Made by a program: the position numbers and the translations under genes. Positions 32,365 to 41,923 of a DNA stretch of 60,957 nucleotides are shown here, one piece after another. Source of the stretch: Methanothrix sp. Lineage in GTDB: Archaea; Halobacteriota; Methanosarcinia; Methanotrichales; Methanotrichaceae. A model generated the notes under the pieces. The model was not told the DNA's origin. It did no database searches and was given only the letters and a program-made list of their open reading frames with translations. The number at the start of each line of letters is the position of its first letter. The first letter of the stretch is position 1. The stretch spans positions 1 to 60,957 of the forward strand of contig NZ_JAOAKP010000004.1 in assembly GCF_026419855.1 (NCBI RefSeq), written 5' to 3'.

Positions 32365-33279
32365 TCACATACACATTCTCATCAGCGGCTCTTGTATGCC
32401 GAATCCTCTTAGGCAGATCTCATCGTCTGTGAGTATCAGGTACGTGTCATCGCCGCCATCTGCGAGCGAGCCCGCGTTTGCGATCAGCAGCTCCTCATCC
32501 CTCCTGTAGATTGCAGCCTGATGCGTATCGCCGTAGATGAAGCAATCGACCCTGCCCGGATGTCGCTCTCTGATGAACCTGAGGATGGCATCGTACTGAG
32601 ACTCAACAGGGCTGTATCTCAGCGTCCTGAGCACTCCAGATCTCACCCTTTCAAATATTCCGGTGACCCTCCAGAGCGACTCCTCGATCTCCACAGCCTC
32701 CCCCAGGTAGCAGGACCTGTAGATGCTCTCATATGCATATGCCATCATCCTCTCGAGATCCGCAGGAAGCACAGGCTCTCCAGAGAGCCAGCGTATGCCC
32801 TCAAAGATCTGCACAGGCAGCGATTTGATCCCATCCAGATGGTGTCCATGTGTAAACAGAAGACGCCTGCCCCCCACCACCATCTCATACGTGGGATAAT
32901 GGAATGTCATCTTAAGTCCCGCAAGATTCATCGACCATCTCAGGTTGGGAAGGTAAACTGCGAACGGCTCGCCCCTCGCAGCCCTCTCGAGAAGGGATAG
33001 CTCCTGGCGTATGATCGTCATGTGATGATCATGATTCCCCACCACATAGCTCACCCTCACGCCCAGCTCGTCCAGCCGCCTGAAGAAATAGGTGGCATCG
33101 CGAATGGCGCTCTCCATCCGTACCCGCCAGAGATCGAGGATATCGCCGAGAAGCACGACCTCATCGACGCCATCTCCATACCTCCAGAGCTCCCATATGA
33201 GGTAATCGACATTCTCGCGCCTTGAAAGAGCAGAGCACTTTGAGCCGAAATGCGTATCAGAGATCACAGCAATTGACAT
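32365..33279 (-). CDS. Metallophosphoesterase (LpxH/Mre11-like fold)
   Basis: 304 residues. Calcineurin-like ligands: AVISDTHFGS near 4, LLGDILDLWR near 44, YVVGNHDHHM (GNHD) near 79, LLFTHGHHLDG near 142 and IYGDTHQAA (GDTH) near 250. The GDILDLW motif and long helical insert resemble UDP-2,3-diacylglucosamine hydrolase-type proteins, but archaea lack lipid A, so another phosphoester is cleaved. Start ATG 33279 matches family starts (MSIAVISDTHFG). Single-gene unit; the downstream side carries R2. Confidence 0.88.
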   Translation of the reverse strand: MSIAVISDTHFGSKCSALSRRENVDYLIWELWRYGDGVDEVVLLGDILDLWRVRMESAIRDATYFFRRLDELGVRVSYVVGNHDHHMTIIRQELSLLERAARGEPFAVYLPNLRWSMNLAGLKMTFHYPTYEMVVGGRRLLFTHGHHLDGIKSLPVQIFEGIRWLSGEPVLPADLERMMAYAYESIYRSCYLGEAVEIEESLWRVTGIFERVRSGVLRTLRYSPVESQYDAILRFIRERHPGRVDCFIYGDTHQAAIYRRDEELLIANAGSLADGGDDTYLILTDDEICLRGFGIQEPLMRMCM

Positions 33280-33402
33280 AAGAGCTACACCCCTTCAGCT
33301 ACCCCCACTTCAGTGCTAACACATGATTATGATTCAAACCCAGTAATACTTTAACTTGTTGGTGGACGCAGGTAGATGCGCCATATATGCAATCGTGTCA
33401 AC

Positions 33403-33435
33403 TGCTCCGGCCTGGAGACTGGAGTTTGCACCCTG
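33403..33435 (+). repeat. IS200/IS605-like end remnant
   Basis: TGCTCCGGCCTGGAGACTGG then AGTTTGCACCCTG, matching 26249-26287 but with a damaged hairpin arm. Lies just past the hel308 stop codon. Confidence 0.35.
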
Positions 33436-33445
33436 ATGCTCACTG

Positions 33446-35527
33446 TCACACCTGGACATCGGATTCTTTCAGCTGTGAAATCACCATCTCCGCTATCTTC
33501 GGGCCGAGGATCTCTGAAAGGGAGGATTTATCCGCGGCTCTGAGGCTCTCCAGGCTCCTGTAGCCTGCCTGGTAGAGCTTCCTGGCCCTGACCCTGCCTA
33601 TGCCCTTCAGCTCCAGCAGCTGAAGGAGCTCATCGCCTGCGCCGTAGTGTATCCTGAGCGCCAGCCTCTCAGCCATATACGTGACCCCGAGATCCATATG
33701 CTTCGATATCCTGTGCAGCGCGCTCATGAGCCACTCCGCGGTCTCAGCTATCCTCATGACATCTCCCGGGCCGATGTTGTACATGTCTGCGATCCTGTCT
33801 TCATGAACCTCGTTTATCCACTCCAGGAGCATGGAGGCCGTCTTCACCTCCCTCAGGAGCCAGTCGAGGTTCTCCTCGCTCCCAAGCTCTGAGGAATGCT
33901 CGGAGATGAAATCCCAGAGCCAGTTATCGCTCTGCTGAACGAAGAGGAGCTCCATATCAGGTGTCATCGTTATTACATGCAAGAGCGTGAGCTCAGAGGG
34001 CCTGCGAACGCCTCTGATCCCCTTGATCATCACCACGGCGCTCAGCGGATCGAGATAAAGCCTGGAGACCAGAGCGCCGAGGGAGGTTGGCTCGAGATCC
34101 TCCTCGATCATATCGCTCCTCACCAGAAAATCAAGGACAGAAGAGATGGTCTCTCCCAGATGCGATGGATCCTGCTGGCGGGCGTAGAATGTGGAGGCCA
34201 TGAGCCTGCTCAGGGACTCGATAGAATCTGCGAATCCGGAGGCAATCGCTGCAAGCACATGAGTCCGAAGCGCTCTCTCGCTTGCAAGCTTCGACCATAT
34301 CTCTTCAGGCTTGCCAAGGATGTAGTGTTCCATGAGCTTTTGGAGTTCGTCCTCGCTTCTGGCCATGATGAGAGACTCGCCGTAAGGATCAAGCCCCGGT
34401 CTGCCGGCTCTTCCAGCCATCTGCCTGTACTCCATTACCGGAATCGGGCGGGTTCCAAGACCTGCCTCATACCTCTTGTAGCTCCTTATGAGAACCCTGC
34501 GTGCAGGCAGGTTCAATCCTGCAGCAAGGGTCGGGGTGCATGCTATGACCTTTATGATGTTCTGCCTGAACCCGCGCTCTATCAGATGTCTCTGCTCAGG
34601 GAGAAGGCCCGCATGATGGAACGCTGCTCCACGCCTCAGGCACACTGCGAGCCTCTTCGAGGTCTCGCCCTCGCCGCTCAGCCTCTCAGCAATCTCTATC
34701 GTCTCCCCGGATTCCCTGAGAGATCCAGCGAGCTTCTGAGCCATCGACTCAGCATTCCTCCTGGTGCTCTCGAATATCAGCATCTGGCCGCCCTGATCAA
34801 CTGTATCCATGACCAGGTTCAGCACAGGATCCCTGCTCCGATTCTTGAGCTTTGACTCTCCATCCGGGAACACAAGGCGGTCCTCCAGCAGCACGCCTTC
34901 CCGGAGCCTGACAGGCCGCCAGTCGCTCGAGATCAGCTCCCCTCTGATCCAGTCCGCGATCTCCATTCCATTGGCTATCGTCGCGCTGAGCCCGATCACC
35001 TGCATCCCGGGATTGAGATGCATGAGCTTCGTCATCGTCATCTCCAGCGTTGGCCCTCTGTTTGTTGAATCCAGAAGGTGAATCTCGTCCACGACAAGAA
35101 CGCCGATCCTGTGTATCCACGAGGCCCCATTTCGTATCAGCGAGTCCGCCTTCTCGGATGTCGCTATGATAATGTCGTTCCTGCCCAGACGCTCGTCCTT
35201 TCTGTCAAAGTCTCCGGTGCTGATGCCTATCCTCAGGCCGAGCTTGGAGAACCTGCTGAAGCTCTCGAACTTCTCCGAGGCGAGTGCGCGCAGCGGGACT
35301 ATGTAAAGAGCCCTTTTCCCTGAGAGCGCACCTCTGAGCATCGCAAGCTCCGCCAGAAGTGTTTTTCCCGCGGCAGTCGGCACTGATATGATCATGTTCC
35401 TGCCATCGAGAAGCCCGCGTTCTATTGCATCCGCCTGCGGTGGGTACAGCTCATCTATCCCCCAGGCCTCGTAAAGCTCTATGACGCTCTCCGGCAGCCA
35501 TCTTATCAGATCTCTGATCGTTAGCAT
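33446..35527 (-). CDS. hel308: Ski2-like DNA helicase Hel308
   Basis: 693 residues. SF2 helicase that unwinds stalled replication forks. Q-like YPPQADAIERG near 28, Walker A VPTAAGKTLLAELAML near 50, motif Ia PLRALASEKFE, DEIH box VVDEIHLLD near 145, motif III LSATIANG, motif VI QMAGRAGRPGLD near 360. C-terminal winged-helix, ratchet domain and helix-hairpin-helix (ELKGIGRVRARKLYQAGYRSL near 635). Start ATG 35527; a minus-strand TATA (TATATAAGG, about 35542-35550) lies close upstream and is shared with the divergent dapL. Length is normal for Hel308. Confidence 0.95.
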   Translation of the reverse strand: MLTIRDLIRWLPESVIELYEAWGIDELYPPQADAIERGLLDGRNMIISVPTAAGKTLLAELAMLRGALSGKRALYIVPLRALASEKFESFSRFSKLGLRIGISTGDFDRKDERLGRNDIIIATSEKADSLIRNGASWIHRIGVLVVDEIHLLDSTNRGPTLEMTMTKLMHLNPGMQVIGLSATIANGMEIADWIRGELISSDWRPVRLREGVLLEDRLVFPDGESKLKNRSRDPVLNLVMDTVDQGGQMLIFESTRRNAESMAQKLAGSLRESGETIEIAERLSGEGETSKRLAVCLRRGAAFHHAGLLPEQRHLIERGFRQNIIKVIACTPTLAAGLNLPARRVLIRSYKRYEAGLGTRPIPVMEYRQMAGRAGRPGLDPYGESLIMARSEDELQKLMEHYILGKPEEIWSKLASERALRTHVLAAIASGFADSIESLSRLMASTFYARQQDPSHLGETISSVLDFLVRSDMIEEDLEPTSLGALVSRLYLDPLSAVVMIKGIRGVRRPSELTLLHVITMTPDMELLFVQQSDNWLWDFISEHSSELGSEENLDWLLREVKTASMLLEWINEVHEDRIADMYNIGPGDVMRIAETAEWLMSALHRISKHMDLGVTYMAERLALRIHYGAGDELLQLLELKGIGRVRARKLYQAGYRSLESLRAADKSSLSEILGPKIAEMVISQLKESDVQV

Positions 35528-35537
35528 GAATCCCCTT

Positions 35538-35550
35538 ACCCTTATATACT
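35538..35550. promoter_or_regulatory. TATA-rich core between hel308 and dapL
   Basis: CCCTTATATACTA is AT-rich on both strands and is the only clear TATA-like site in the 80-bp divergent spacer. Toward hel308 it is about 20 bp from ATG 35527; toward dapL a start near 35570 would leave a 40-nt leader with GGAGAG before ATG 35610. Confidence 0.4.
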
Positions 35551-35609
35551 AAACAGCGCTAGTAGATGCGGCAGCATCTGGATCCTCCAGCATCTTCGGA
35601 GAGATATGA

Positions 35610-36764
35610 ATGTACGCTGATCGGATAAAATCCCTTCCTCCCTATCTGTTCGCTGAGATCGATGGAATCAAGAGGAGAGCGAGAGAAAGGGGCGTTGACG
35701 TCATAGATCTGAGTGTGGGCGACCCGGACATCCCAACGCCTGAGCATATCGTTAAAGAGATGTGCGAGGCTGTGAAGAGGCCTGCAAACCATCAGTATCC
35801 GTCATACGAGGGAAAGATCGAGTTCAGAGAGGCTGTGGCTGAGTGGTATCGCAATCTCTTCGGTGTCGATCTGGACCCCTCCACAGAGATACTGACCCTC
35901 ATAGGATCGAAGGAGGGGCTCGCGCACGCTCCGCTGGCATTCGTAAACCCCGGTGACAGGGTCCTCGTCCCGGATCCGGCATATACAGTTTACAGCACAG
36001 CTGTGATGTTTGCCGGTGGCATCCCCGAGAGGATGCCTCTACTGAAGAAGAACTCATTTCTCCCTGATCTCGAAAGCATAAGAGCGAGGCTGGAGCAGGA
36101 CCCGAGCTGGAGGCCCAGGCTGGTCTTCCTGAACTACCCGAACAATCCGACCAGCGCGGTCGCTGGACTTGATTTCTTCCGGCAGCTGGTGGATCTTGCC
36201 CGTGAGTACGGAATTATGGTGATGCATGATAACCCCTACTCTGAGATATACTTCGACGGGCGACCTCCCAGCATACTCCAGGTACCCGGAGCGAAGGATG
36301 TGGCCGTCGAGTTTCATTCGCTTTCCAAGACGTACAACATGACAGGCTGGCGCATAGGCATGGTCTCAGGAAGCTCCAGAATCATAGAGGGCATCGGCAA
36401 GGTCAAGTCAAACATAGACTCCGGAAACTTCGGTGCAGTCCAGGACGCGGGGATCGCTGCTCTCAGAAGCCCGCCGGAGATCGTTGATGAGTTGAGGTCT
36501 GTGTACAGGGAGAGGATAGAGATCCTGTACTCAGCGCTCTGCGATATCGGTCTTGAGCTATCGAAGCCGAAGGCGACGTTCTACCTCTGGGCATGTACCG
36601 GCGGGGACTCCAGGGAGTACGCCAAGATGCTTCTCGAAAGGACGGGAATAGTCGTGACGCCAGGCGTCGGATTCGGCGAGCATGGCGAAGGTTACATAAG
36701 GCTCTCTGTGACCCAGCCCACAGAGAGGATAGAGATGGCGGCTGAAAGGCTGAGGTGTCTCTGA
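35610..36764 (+). CDS. dapL: LL-diaminopimelate aminotransferase (class I aminotransferase)
   Basis: 384 residues. PLP enzyme of the DapL branch that converts tetrahydrodipicolinate directly to LL-diaminopimelate in lysine synthesis; methanogens use this route. Seen: IDLSVGDPDIPTPEHIV near 30, YPSYEGKIEFREAVAEWY, GSKEGLAHAPLAFVNPGD, NYPNNPTSAVA near 178, and the PLP-lysine in HSLSKTYNMTGWRIGMVSG near 238. GGAGAG lies six bases before ATG 35610. Overlaps the longer leuS frame by 10 bp but not its chosen start. Related aspartate or glutamate aminotransferases cannot be wholly excluded. Confidence 0.88.
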   Translation: MYADRIKSLPPYLFAEIDGIKRRARERGVDVIDLSVGDPDIPTPEHIVKEMCEAVKRPANHQYPSYEGKIEFREAVAEWYRNLFGVDLDPSTEILTLIGSKEGLAHAPLAFVNPGDRVLVPDPAYTVYSTAVMFAGGIPERMPLLKKNSFLPDLESIRARLEQDPSWRPRLVFLNYPNNPTSAVAGLDFFRQLVDLAREYGIMVMHDNPYSEIYFDGRPPSILQVPGAKDVAVEFHSLSKTYNMTGWRIGMVSGSSRIIEGIGKVKSNIDSGNFGAVQDAGIAALRSPPEIVDELRSVYRERIEILYSALCDIGLELSKPKATFYLWACTGGDSREYAKMLLERTGIVVTPGVGFGEHGEGYIRLSVTQPTERIEMAAERLRCL

Positions 36765-36775
36765 GAGGAGTGTGC

Positions 36776-39628
36776 ATGTTGCGTAACGAGTATTCAGCGC
36801 ATGAGATCGAGGCGAAGTGGCAGAGGATATGGGAAGAGGAGGGAGTATTTCACGCGGAGCCTGATTCGAGAAAGAAGTTCTTCCTGACGATACCATATCC
36901 ATACCTCAACGGCAACCTTCACGCTGGACATACACGCACCTTTACGATTGGCGATGCCATAGCGCGGTACCACAGGATGCTGGGCGAGAACGTTCTCTTC
37001 CCGATGGCATTCCACGCGACAGGTACCCCGATAGTCGGGCTCAGCGAGCTGATCGCGAACCGCGATCCGCTGATATGGGATGTCTACACCAGGCTGCACG
37101 GAATACCGGAGGAGGAACTGGAGCAGCTGACCACTCCTGAGGCCATAGTCGATTACTTCAAGAAGCAGGCGAAGCTCGCCATGAGGAGCATAGGCTACTC
37201 CATAGACTGGAGGAGGGAGTTCACAACAACAGATCCAGCGTACAACAGGTTCATCGAGTGGCAGTTCGGAATACTCAAGGAGAAGGGATACGTCACGAAG
37301 GGCTCGCATCCTGTGAGGTGGTGTCCAAACGATCAGAATCCAGTAGAGGATCACGATATACTGAGGGGAGAGGATGCGACAATACTGGACTTCACACTGA
37401 TAAAGTTCAGGATCGATGACAGGGTGCTTCCATGCGCAACTCTTCGCCCCGAGACGGTCTTCGGCGTTACGAACCTCTGGGTGAATCCGAATGTTATCCA
37501 CTACGTGGCAAGGGTGAATGATGAGATCTGGATAGTGAGCCCGCAGGCGTATCACAAGCTCACATTCACTGACAGATCCGTGGAGAAGATCAGCGAGATA
37601 TCTGGGGAGGAGCTGATCGGCAAAAAGGCCAGAAATCCTGTGACGGGCGATGAGATCATCATCCTGCCGGCCACGTTCGTCGATCCGGACAGCGGCTCCG
37701 GCATAGTCATGTCCGTGCCTGCGCATGCTCCTCTGGACTACCTCGCGCTAAGAGATCTCTACGATGCAGATCTGAGCAGGTATGGCATAACAGAGGATCT
37801 TCGCAGCATAAAATTCATCTCTCTTATATCTGTGCCGGAGTACGGGGAGTTTCCGGCGGTGGATGCTGTTAACGAGCTGGGTGTTAAGGACCAGAACGAT
37901 CCTAAAGCCGAGGAGGCGACGAAGCTCGTCTACCGCAGGGAGTTTCACAACGGCGTGCTGAAGGAGATCACCGGAAGATACGCTGGAACCCCGGTGCATA
38001 GAATAAAGGACATCCTGCTCCAGGACCTCATCGATCAGGGGGTTGCCGAGATCTTCTACGAGTTCAGCGAGACTCCGGTGATCTGCAGATGTGGGACGCG
38101 GTGTGTCGTTAAGATGGTTCGCGATCAGTGGTTCCTGGAATACTCAGATCCCGTCTGGAAGTCCAGGGTGCTTGAGTGCCTTGCTGGCATGAGAATCATA
38201 CCTGAGGAGATGCGCGCGGAGTTCATCAACAAGATCGACTGGCTCAAGGACAAGGCGTGTGCAAGGCGAAAGGGCCTGGGGACAAGGCTTCCCTGGGATA
38301 AGGAGTGGCTGATAGAGTCGCTGGCTGACAGCACGATCTACATGGCGTTCTACATCCTGGCGAAGTATGTCAACGCTGGCATGAAGATCGACAGACTGAT
38401 CCCGCAGTTCTTCGACTACATCTTTCTCGGAAAGGGCTCGCCTGGGGAGGTCGCATCCCTGACAGGAGTGGATGTGGAGACTGTGAAGCGGATACGCGAG
38501 GACTTCGAGTACTGGTATCCCGTGGACCTCAGGACCTCAGGAAAGGATCTGGTGGCGAATCACCTGCTGTTCTTCCTTTACCACCACGTGGCGATATTTC
38601 CTGAGAGACTCTGGCCCAGGGCGATAGCCGTTAACGGTTTTGTTTCTCTGGAGGGCCAGAAGATGTCGAAGTCCAGAGGGCCTATACTCACGCTTAAGCA
38701 GGCGGTTGCAGAGAACGGCGCTGATGTGACCAGGCTTTACATACTTGCGAATGCGGAGTACACCCAGGATGCGGACTGGAGAAATGACGGTGCGCAGGCG
38801 ACACGCGGGCAGGTCGAGAGGTTCTACGCGCTCGCCAGGGAGATCATTGAGAGAAACGACATAGATGAGAGCGCGGAGCCGACGCTGATCGACAGGTGGA
38901 TGTTATCGCGGCTTCAGCGCAGGATCATCGAGACGACAGATGCGCTGAACAACATCCAGACCAGAAGGGCGCTTCAGAGCGCGTTCTACCACATGCTCAA
39001 CGATCTTAGGTGGTATGAGAGGAGGGGCGGAAAGAACCAGCTCCTGAGGATACTGAATGTGTGGGTCAGACTGATGGCTCCATTCACCCCGCACATCTGC
39101 GAGGAGATCTGGCAGAACATAGGCGAGGGATATGTTTCAAGGGCACCCTGGCCGGTTCCGGAGATGTCGCTCATAGATGAGCATGCTGAGCGGGCAGAGG
39201 CCTACCTGGAGCAGACACAGAGGGATATCGAGGAGATCATAAGGGTGACGAAAACGAAGCCCGGGAGGATCGTGCTTTACACAACTCCCTCCTGGAAGAA
39301 AGAGATGCTCCGCCTGGCTCTGGAGGTATCGAAGGGCGGGAAACTTGATATGAGCGCTCTGATGAAATCGGCCATGAGTCACCCCGAGATCCAGAACCAC
39401 AAGAAGGATGCTCCAAAGTATGGAGGCAGGCTTGCGAAGTCGGCGCATGCTCTGAGCGGAGATGTGCTCGCCCTGGACGAATTCGGAATACTCTCCAGGG
39501 AGAAGGGGTATCTCTCACAGGTGTTTGGCTGCACGGTTGAGGTCTACTCCGCCGATAACCCCACATACGATCCAAAGGGCAGGGCACAGAATGCAGAGCC
39601 TGGGAGGCCTGCTATATACATAGAGTGA
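36776..39628 (+). CDS. leuS: Leucyl-tRNA synthetase (archaeal type)
   Basis: About 950 residues. Class Ia synthetase. HIGH-like motif PYPYLNGNLHAGH near residue 42, KMSKS loop as QKMSKSRGP near 630, a large CP1 editing domain between (TGTPIVGLSELI, and LRPETVFGVTN with the editing Thr region). The C-terminal end (IYIE) follows the archaeal/eukaryal LeuRS pattern. ATG 36776 has GAGAGGAG upstream; the frame opens slightly earlier at 36755 within the end of dapL. Immediately downstream GGCCGCTGGAGGCC (39628-39645) forms a GC-rich hairpin, a possible terminator. Confidence 0.95.
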   Translation: MLRNEYSAHEIEAKWQRIWEEEGVFHAEPDSRKKFFLTIPYPYLNGNLHAGHTRTFTIGDAIARYHRMLGENVLFPMAFHATGTPIVGLSELIANRDPLIWDVYTRLHGIPEEELEQLTTPEAIVDYFKKQAKLAMRSIGYSIDWRREFTTTDPAYNRFIEWQFGILKEKGYVTKGSHPVRWCPNDQNPVEDHDILRGEDATILDFTLIKFRIDDRVLPCATLRPETVFGVTNLWVNPNVIHYVARVNDEIWIVSPQAYHKLTFTDRSVEKISEISGEELIGKKARNPVTGDEIIILPATFVDPDSGSGIVMSVPAHAPLDYLALRDLYDADLSRYGITEDLRSIKFISLISVPEYGEFPAVDAVNELGVKDQNDPKAEEATKLVYRREFHNGVLKEITGRYAGTPVHRIKDILLQDLIDQGVAEIFYEFSETPVICRCGTRCVVKMVRDQWFLEYSDPVWKSRVLECLAGMRIIPEEMRAEFINKIDWLKDKACARRKGLGTRLPWDKEWLIESLADSTIYMAFYILAKYVNAGMKIDRLIPQFFDYIFLGKGSPGEVASLTGVDVETVKRIREDFEYWYPVDLRTSGKDLVANHLLFFLYHHVAIFPERLWPRAIAVNGFVSLEGQKMSKSRGPILTLKQAVAENGADVTRLYILANAEYTQDADWRNDGAQATRGQVERFYALAREIIERNDIDESAEPTLIDRWMLSRLQRRIIETTDALNNIQTRRALQSAFYHMLNDLRWYERRGGKNQLLRILNVWVRLMAPFTPHICEEIWQNIGEGYVSRAPWPVPEMSLIDEHAERAEAYLEQTQRDIEEIIRVTKTKPGRIVLYTTPSWKKEMLRLALEVSKGGKLDMSALMKSAMSHPEIQNHKKDAPKYGGRLAKSAHALSGDVLALDEFGILSREKGYLSQVFGCTVEVYSADNPTYDPKGRAQNAEPGRPAIYIE

Positions 39629-39789
39629 CCGGCCGCTGGAGGCCGGGGCTCTGTGAGCAGCTCCTTTCCGGGCTCGTATTCTCACCATCACCGCCGTGGA
39701 TGCTATGTGATTATCTACCCAGCATGCGGACCGAAGTCTCCGCGATTCTTATGCCCCAAAGAGATCTCATGAATGCCCAAGCGGATCGG

Positions 39790-40338
39790 CTACTTCAGGA
39801 CCAGCGTCTCTCTCCCGACCTTGAGCATGGCCTCCCTTCCGGCGAGCAGCTCGACGAGCTTCAGGGCGAAGTCCATGGCTGTGCCCGGACCCTGGCTCGT
39901 GATCACATTCCCGTCCACCACAACCCGCTCGTCCATGTACCGTGCGCAGGCAGCCACCTCCTCTTTTCCGGCTGGATGGACCGTGGCCATTCGACCGCTC
40001 AGCACGCCAGCCTTCACCAGGACAGACGGAGCGCCGCATATTGCGGCCACGTACTTGCCAGCAGCAGACATCCTCCGGACAGCATCGAGCACGCGTTCGT
40101 CTTTTCCAAGATTGATGAAGCCAGGATTCCCTCCCGGAAGCACTATCGCATCCGCCCTGCTGAGATCCACACGGTCAAAGGTGGTATCCGGAATAACCCT
40201 CACACCATGCGAGCCCTGGACCGGACCATCCTTTAGACCGGCGACCTCTACATCGACTCCTGCGCGCCTGAGAATATCAACCACTGTCACAAACTCGATC
40301 TCCTCAAAGCCCTCAGCAAGCGGCACCACAACCTTCAT
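39790..40338 (-). CDS. DJ-1/PfpI superfamily protein
   Basis: 182 residues. N-terminus VVVPLAEGFEEIEFVTVVDI with the conserved Glu of DJ-1 proteins; nucleophile elbow VAAICGAPSVLVKAGVL near residue 100 with the reactive Cys. Family members are glyoxalases, chaperones or deglycases, and PfpI types are called proteases. The missing His directly after Cys argues against a PfpI-type protease triad. ATG 40338 matches the family start. The 160-bp spacer to leuS is GC-rich and gene-free. Confidence 0.88.
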   Translation of the reverse strand: MKVVVPLAEGFEEIEFVTVVDILRRAGVDVEVAGLKDGPVQGSHGVRVIPDTTFDRVDLSRADAIVLPGGNPGFINLGKDERVLDAVRRMSAAGKYVAAICGAPSVLVKAGVLSGRMATVHPAGKEEVAACARYMDERVVVDGNVITSQGPGTAMDFALKLVELLAGREAMLKVGRETLVLK

Positions 40339-40467
40339 GGCAGAACCTCCACATTTAATATGATTGCAGAGCACATATATTTGATGGGCGCATATTTGCA
40401 AATTATTGTTTCTCCCATGGGAAACCCTTATATTGCAGCTGGGCGAAGTCAAGCCAGCCTGAATCTT

Positions 40468-40540
40468 GGGGCCATAGGGTAGCCTGGTATCCTACAGGAC
40501 TGGGGGTCCTGTGACTCGCGTTCAAATCGCGATGGCCCCA
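40468..40540 (+). tRNA. tRNA-Pro (anticodon GGG)
   Basis: 73 nt. Acceptor GGGGCCA pairs with TGGCCCC; anticodon stem CAGGA/TCCTG with loop CTGGGGG presents GGG; T-arm GCG-TTCAAAT-CGC within CTCGCGTTCAAATCGCGA. Discriminator A at 40540. No encoded CCA and no intron. Reads CCC/CCU codons. The 200-bp spacer after it contains one hairpin, ATCTCCG/CGGAGAT near 40640-40662, and no gene. Confidence 0.95.
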
Positions 40541-40735
40541 CTGGGGATTGCTTTTGCACGGGGCCTCGTCCAGTTGAATTAGCGGGTTGATAGAGAAGAA
40601 GAGTCTCCAAAGATCCCAAAGAAACCCGGCTCAATCCAGATCTCCGGTAATTCGCGGAGATGAGTCTGCACGGTTTTACATAAGGATGACCTAGATGCCC
40701 AAGATATCAGCCTACAGAGATGCCGTGGGATATCC

Positions 40736-41902
40736 ATGAGACGGATGAAGTTCGACGTTGCTGTTGTCGGCGCCTCTCCCGCCGGGCTCTCCGCTGCGGC
40801 AGGCTCTGCTCGCACCGGCGCAAGGACCGTGCTAGTTGACAGAAATCTCGCACTGGTGCCGAATGCCAACACAATATTCGATGGGATGGCATCTGCTGCA
40901 TCTCTGAATGTGGATCAGTTCTCCATCCACCAGGTCAGAGGCATGCGGCTCGTATCCCCCTCAGGGCACATTCTTGAGATAGATGCTAGAGGCCACTTTC
41001 TGGACAGGAAGAGGTTTTATGCCCATTATCTGAATTCAGCTGCCAGCTGCGGAGCTGAGATCGTTGAATCTGAAGTGAGATCTGTATCAAGATCCGCAGA
41101 TGGCATAGAGCTTTCGCTCTCCTCCGGAGATGTGATCGATGCCATGATCGTCATAGATGCTGGAGGGGTGGATTCCCGGCTTGCTTCATCTATGGGATTC
41201 AAAACCATGCGTCATCCAGAGGATATCGCCTGGGCTCTCGAGGTCGATGTGCGCCATCCGGGCATCGGGGAGGAGGATCGCTTCGAGTACTGGGTGGGGA
41301 GCACAGCTCCTGGGTGGAAGGCCACGTTCTCTCCGGCAGGCGACGAAATGGCAACGCTGGGCGTCTTTGTGAGGCGGCATGGTAGAGATGTCCAGAGGTT
41401 TCTGGATTTGTTCATCAGGAAGTTCATCAACAGAAGGACTGGTTCATACCCCGCCATCGAGCGGATGAGGATCCTGGAGACCAGGCGCGGAGGAGACCCG
41501 ATCGCAGCGCTTCCCGGGAGGATTGTTGGCAATGGCGTTATGGTCACGGGCGGGGCTGCAGCTCAGAGCGGGCTTGCGTACTCGATGCGAGCAGGTGCGA
41601 TATGCGGAGAGGTTGCGGGCAGAGCTGCACTCACCGGGGATGCATCAAGAAAGCGCCTTTCCGCGTACAGCAGGAGATGGTGGAGAGAGCTCGGGCCGGA
41701 GTACCTGCTTGGGAGGGCATCGCTTGAGACATTGAGATCTATGAGCGATGCTGAGATCGACAGGCTCTTTCTCTCTCTATCCGGCCGCAATCTGCTGGTA
41801 CCAGGCGGTTTGTGGAGAAAGAGCGCAACTGCAGCTTTGAATGTGACAAGAGCCATGCCACGCATGCTGCCGCGATTTCTTCTCAATCTGCTGCGCTTTT
41901 GA
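40736..41902 (+). CDS. Geranylgeranyl-reductase-family flavoprotein
   Basis: 388 residues from ATG 40736 (ATG 40745 is also possible). FAD-dependent oxidoreductase of the geranylgeranyl reductase family. FAD dinucleotide fold KFDVAVVGASPAGLSAAAGS at the N-terminus, MIVIDAGGVDSRLA near 140, and the second FAD motif GNGVMVTGGAAAQSGLAYSMRAG near 264. In archaea these enzymes saturate isoprenoid chains of ether lipids or of quinone-like carriers. Absence of the linked UbiA or lipid genes means the exact substrate is unknown. The C-terminal 90 residues are basic and helical. Confidence 0.85.
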   Translation: MRRMKFDVAVVGASPAGLSAAAGSARTGARTVLVDRNLALVPNANTIFDGMASAASLNVDQFSIHQVRGMRLVSPSGHILEIDARGHFLDRKRFYAHYLNSAASCGAEIVESEVRSVSRSADGIELSLSSGDVIDAMIVIDAGGVDSRLASSMGFKTMRHPEDIAWALEVDVRHPGIGEEDRFEYWVGSTAPGWKATFSPAGDEMATLGVFVRRHGRDVQRFLDLFIRKFINRRTGSYPAIERMRILETRRGGDPIAALPGRIVGNGVMVTGGAAAQSGLAYSMRAGAICGEVAGRAALTGDASRKRLSAYSRRWWRELGPEYLLGRASLETLRSMSDAEIDRLFLSLSGRNLLVPGGLWRKSATAALNVTRAMPRMLPRFLLNLLRF

Positions 41903-41923
41903 AGATCTCCTGAGTAATATCGC

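Noticed and set aside
33896-34855. Plus-strand open frame of about 320 codons inside hel308
   Set aside because: Shadow of the helicase gene; no recognisable domain, and helicase motifs on the minus strand cover the region.
39628-39655. GGCCGCTGGAGGCC hairpin considered as another IS605 end
   Set aside because: It lacks the CCTCC lead and the GTTTGCGCC tail of the other copies and sits directly at the leuS stop, so a terminator hairpin is simpler.
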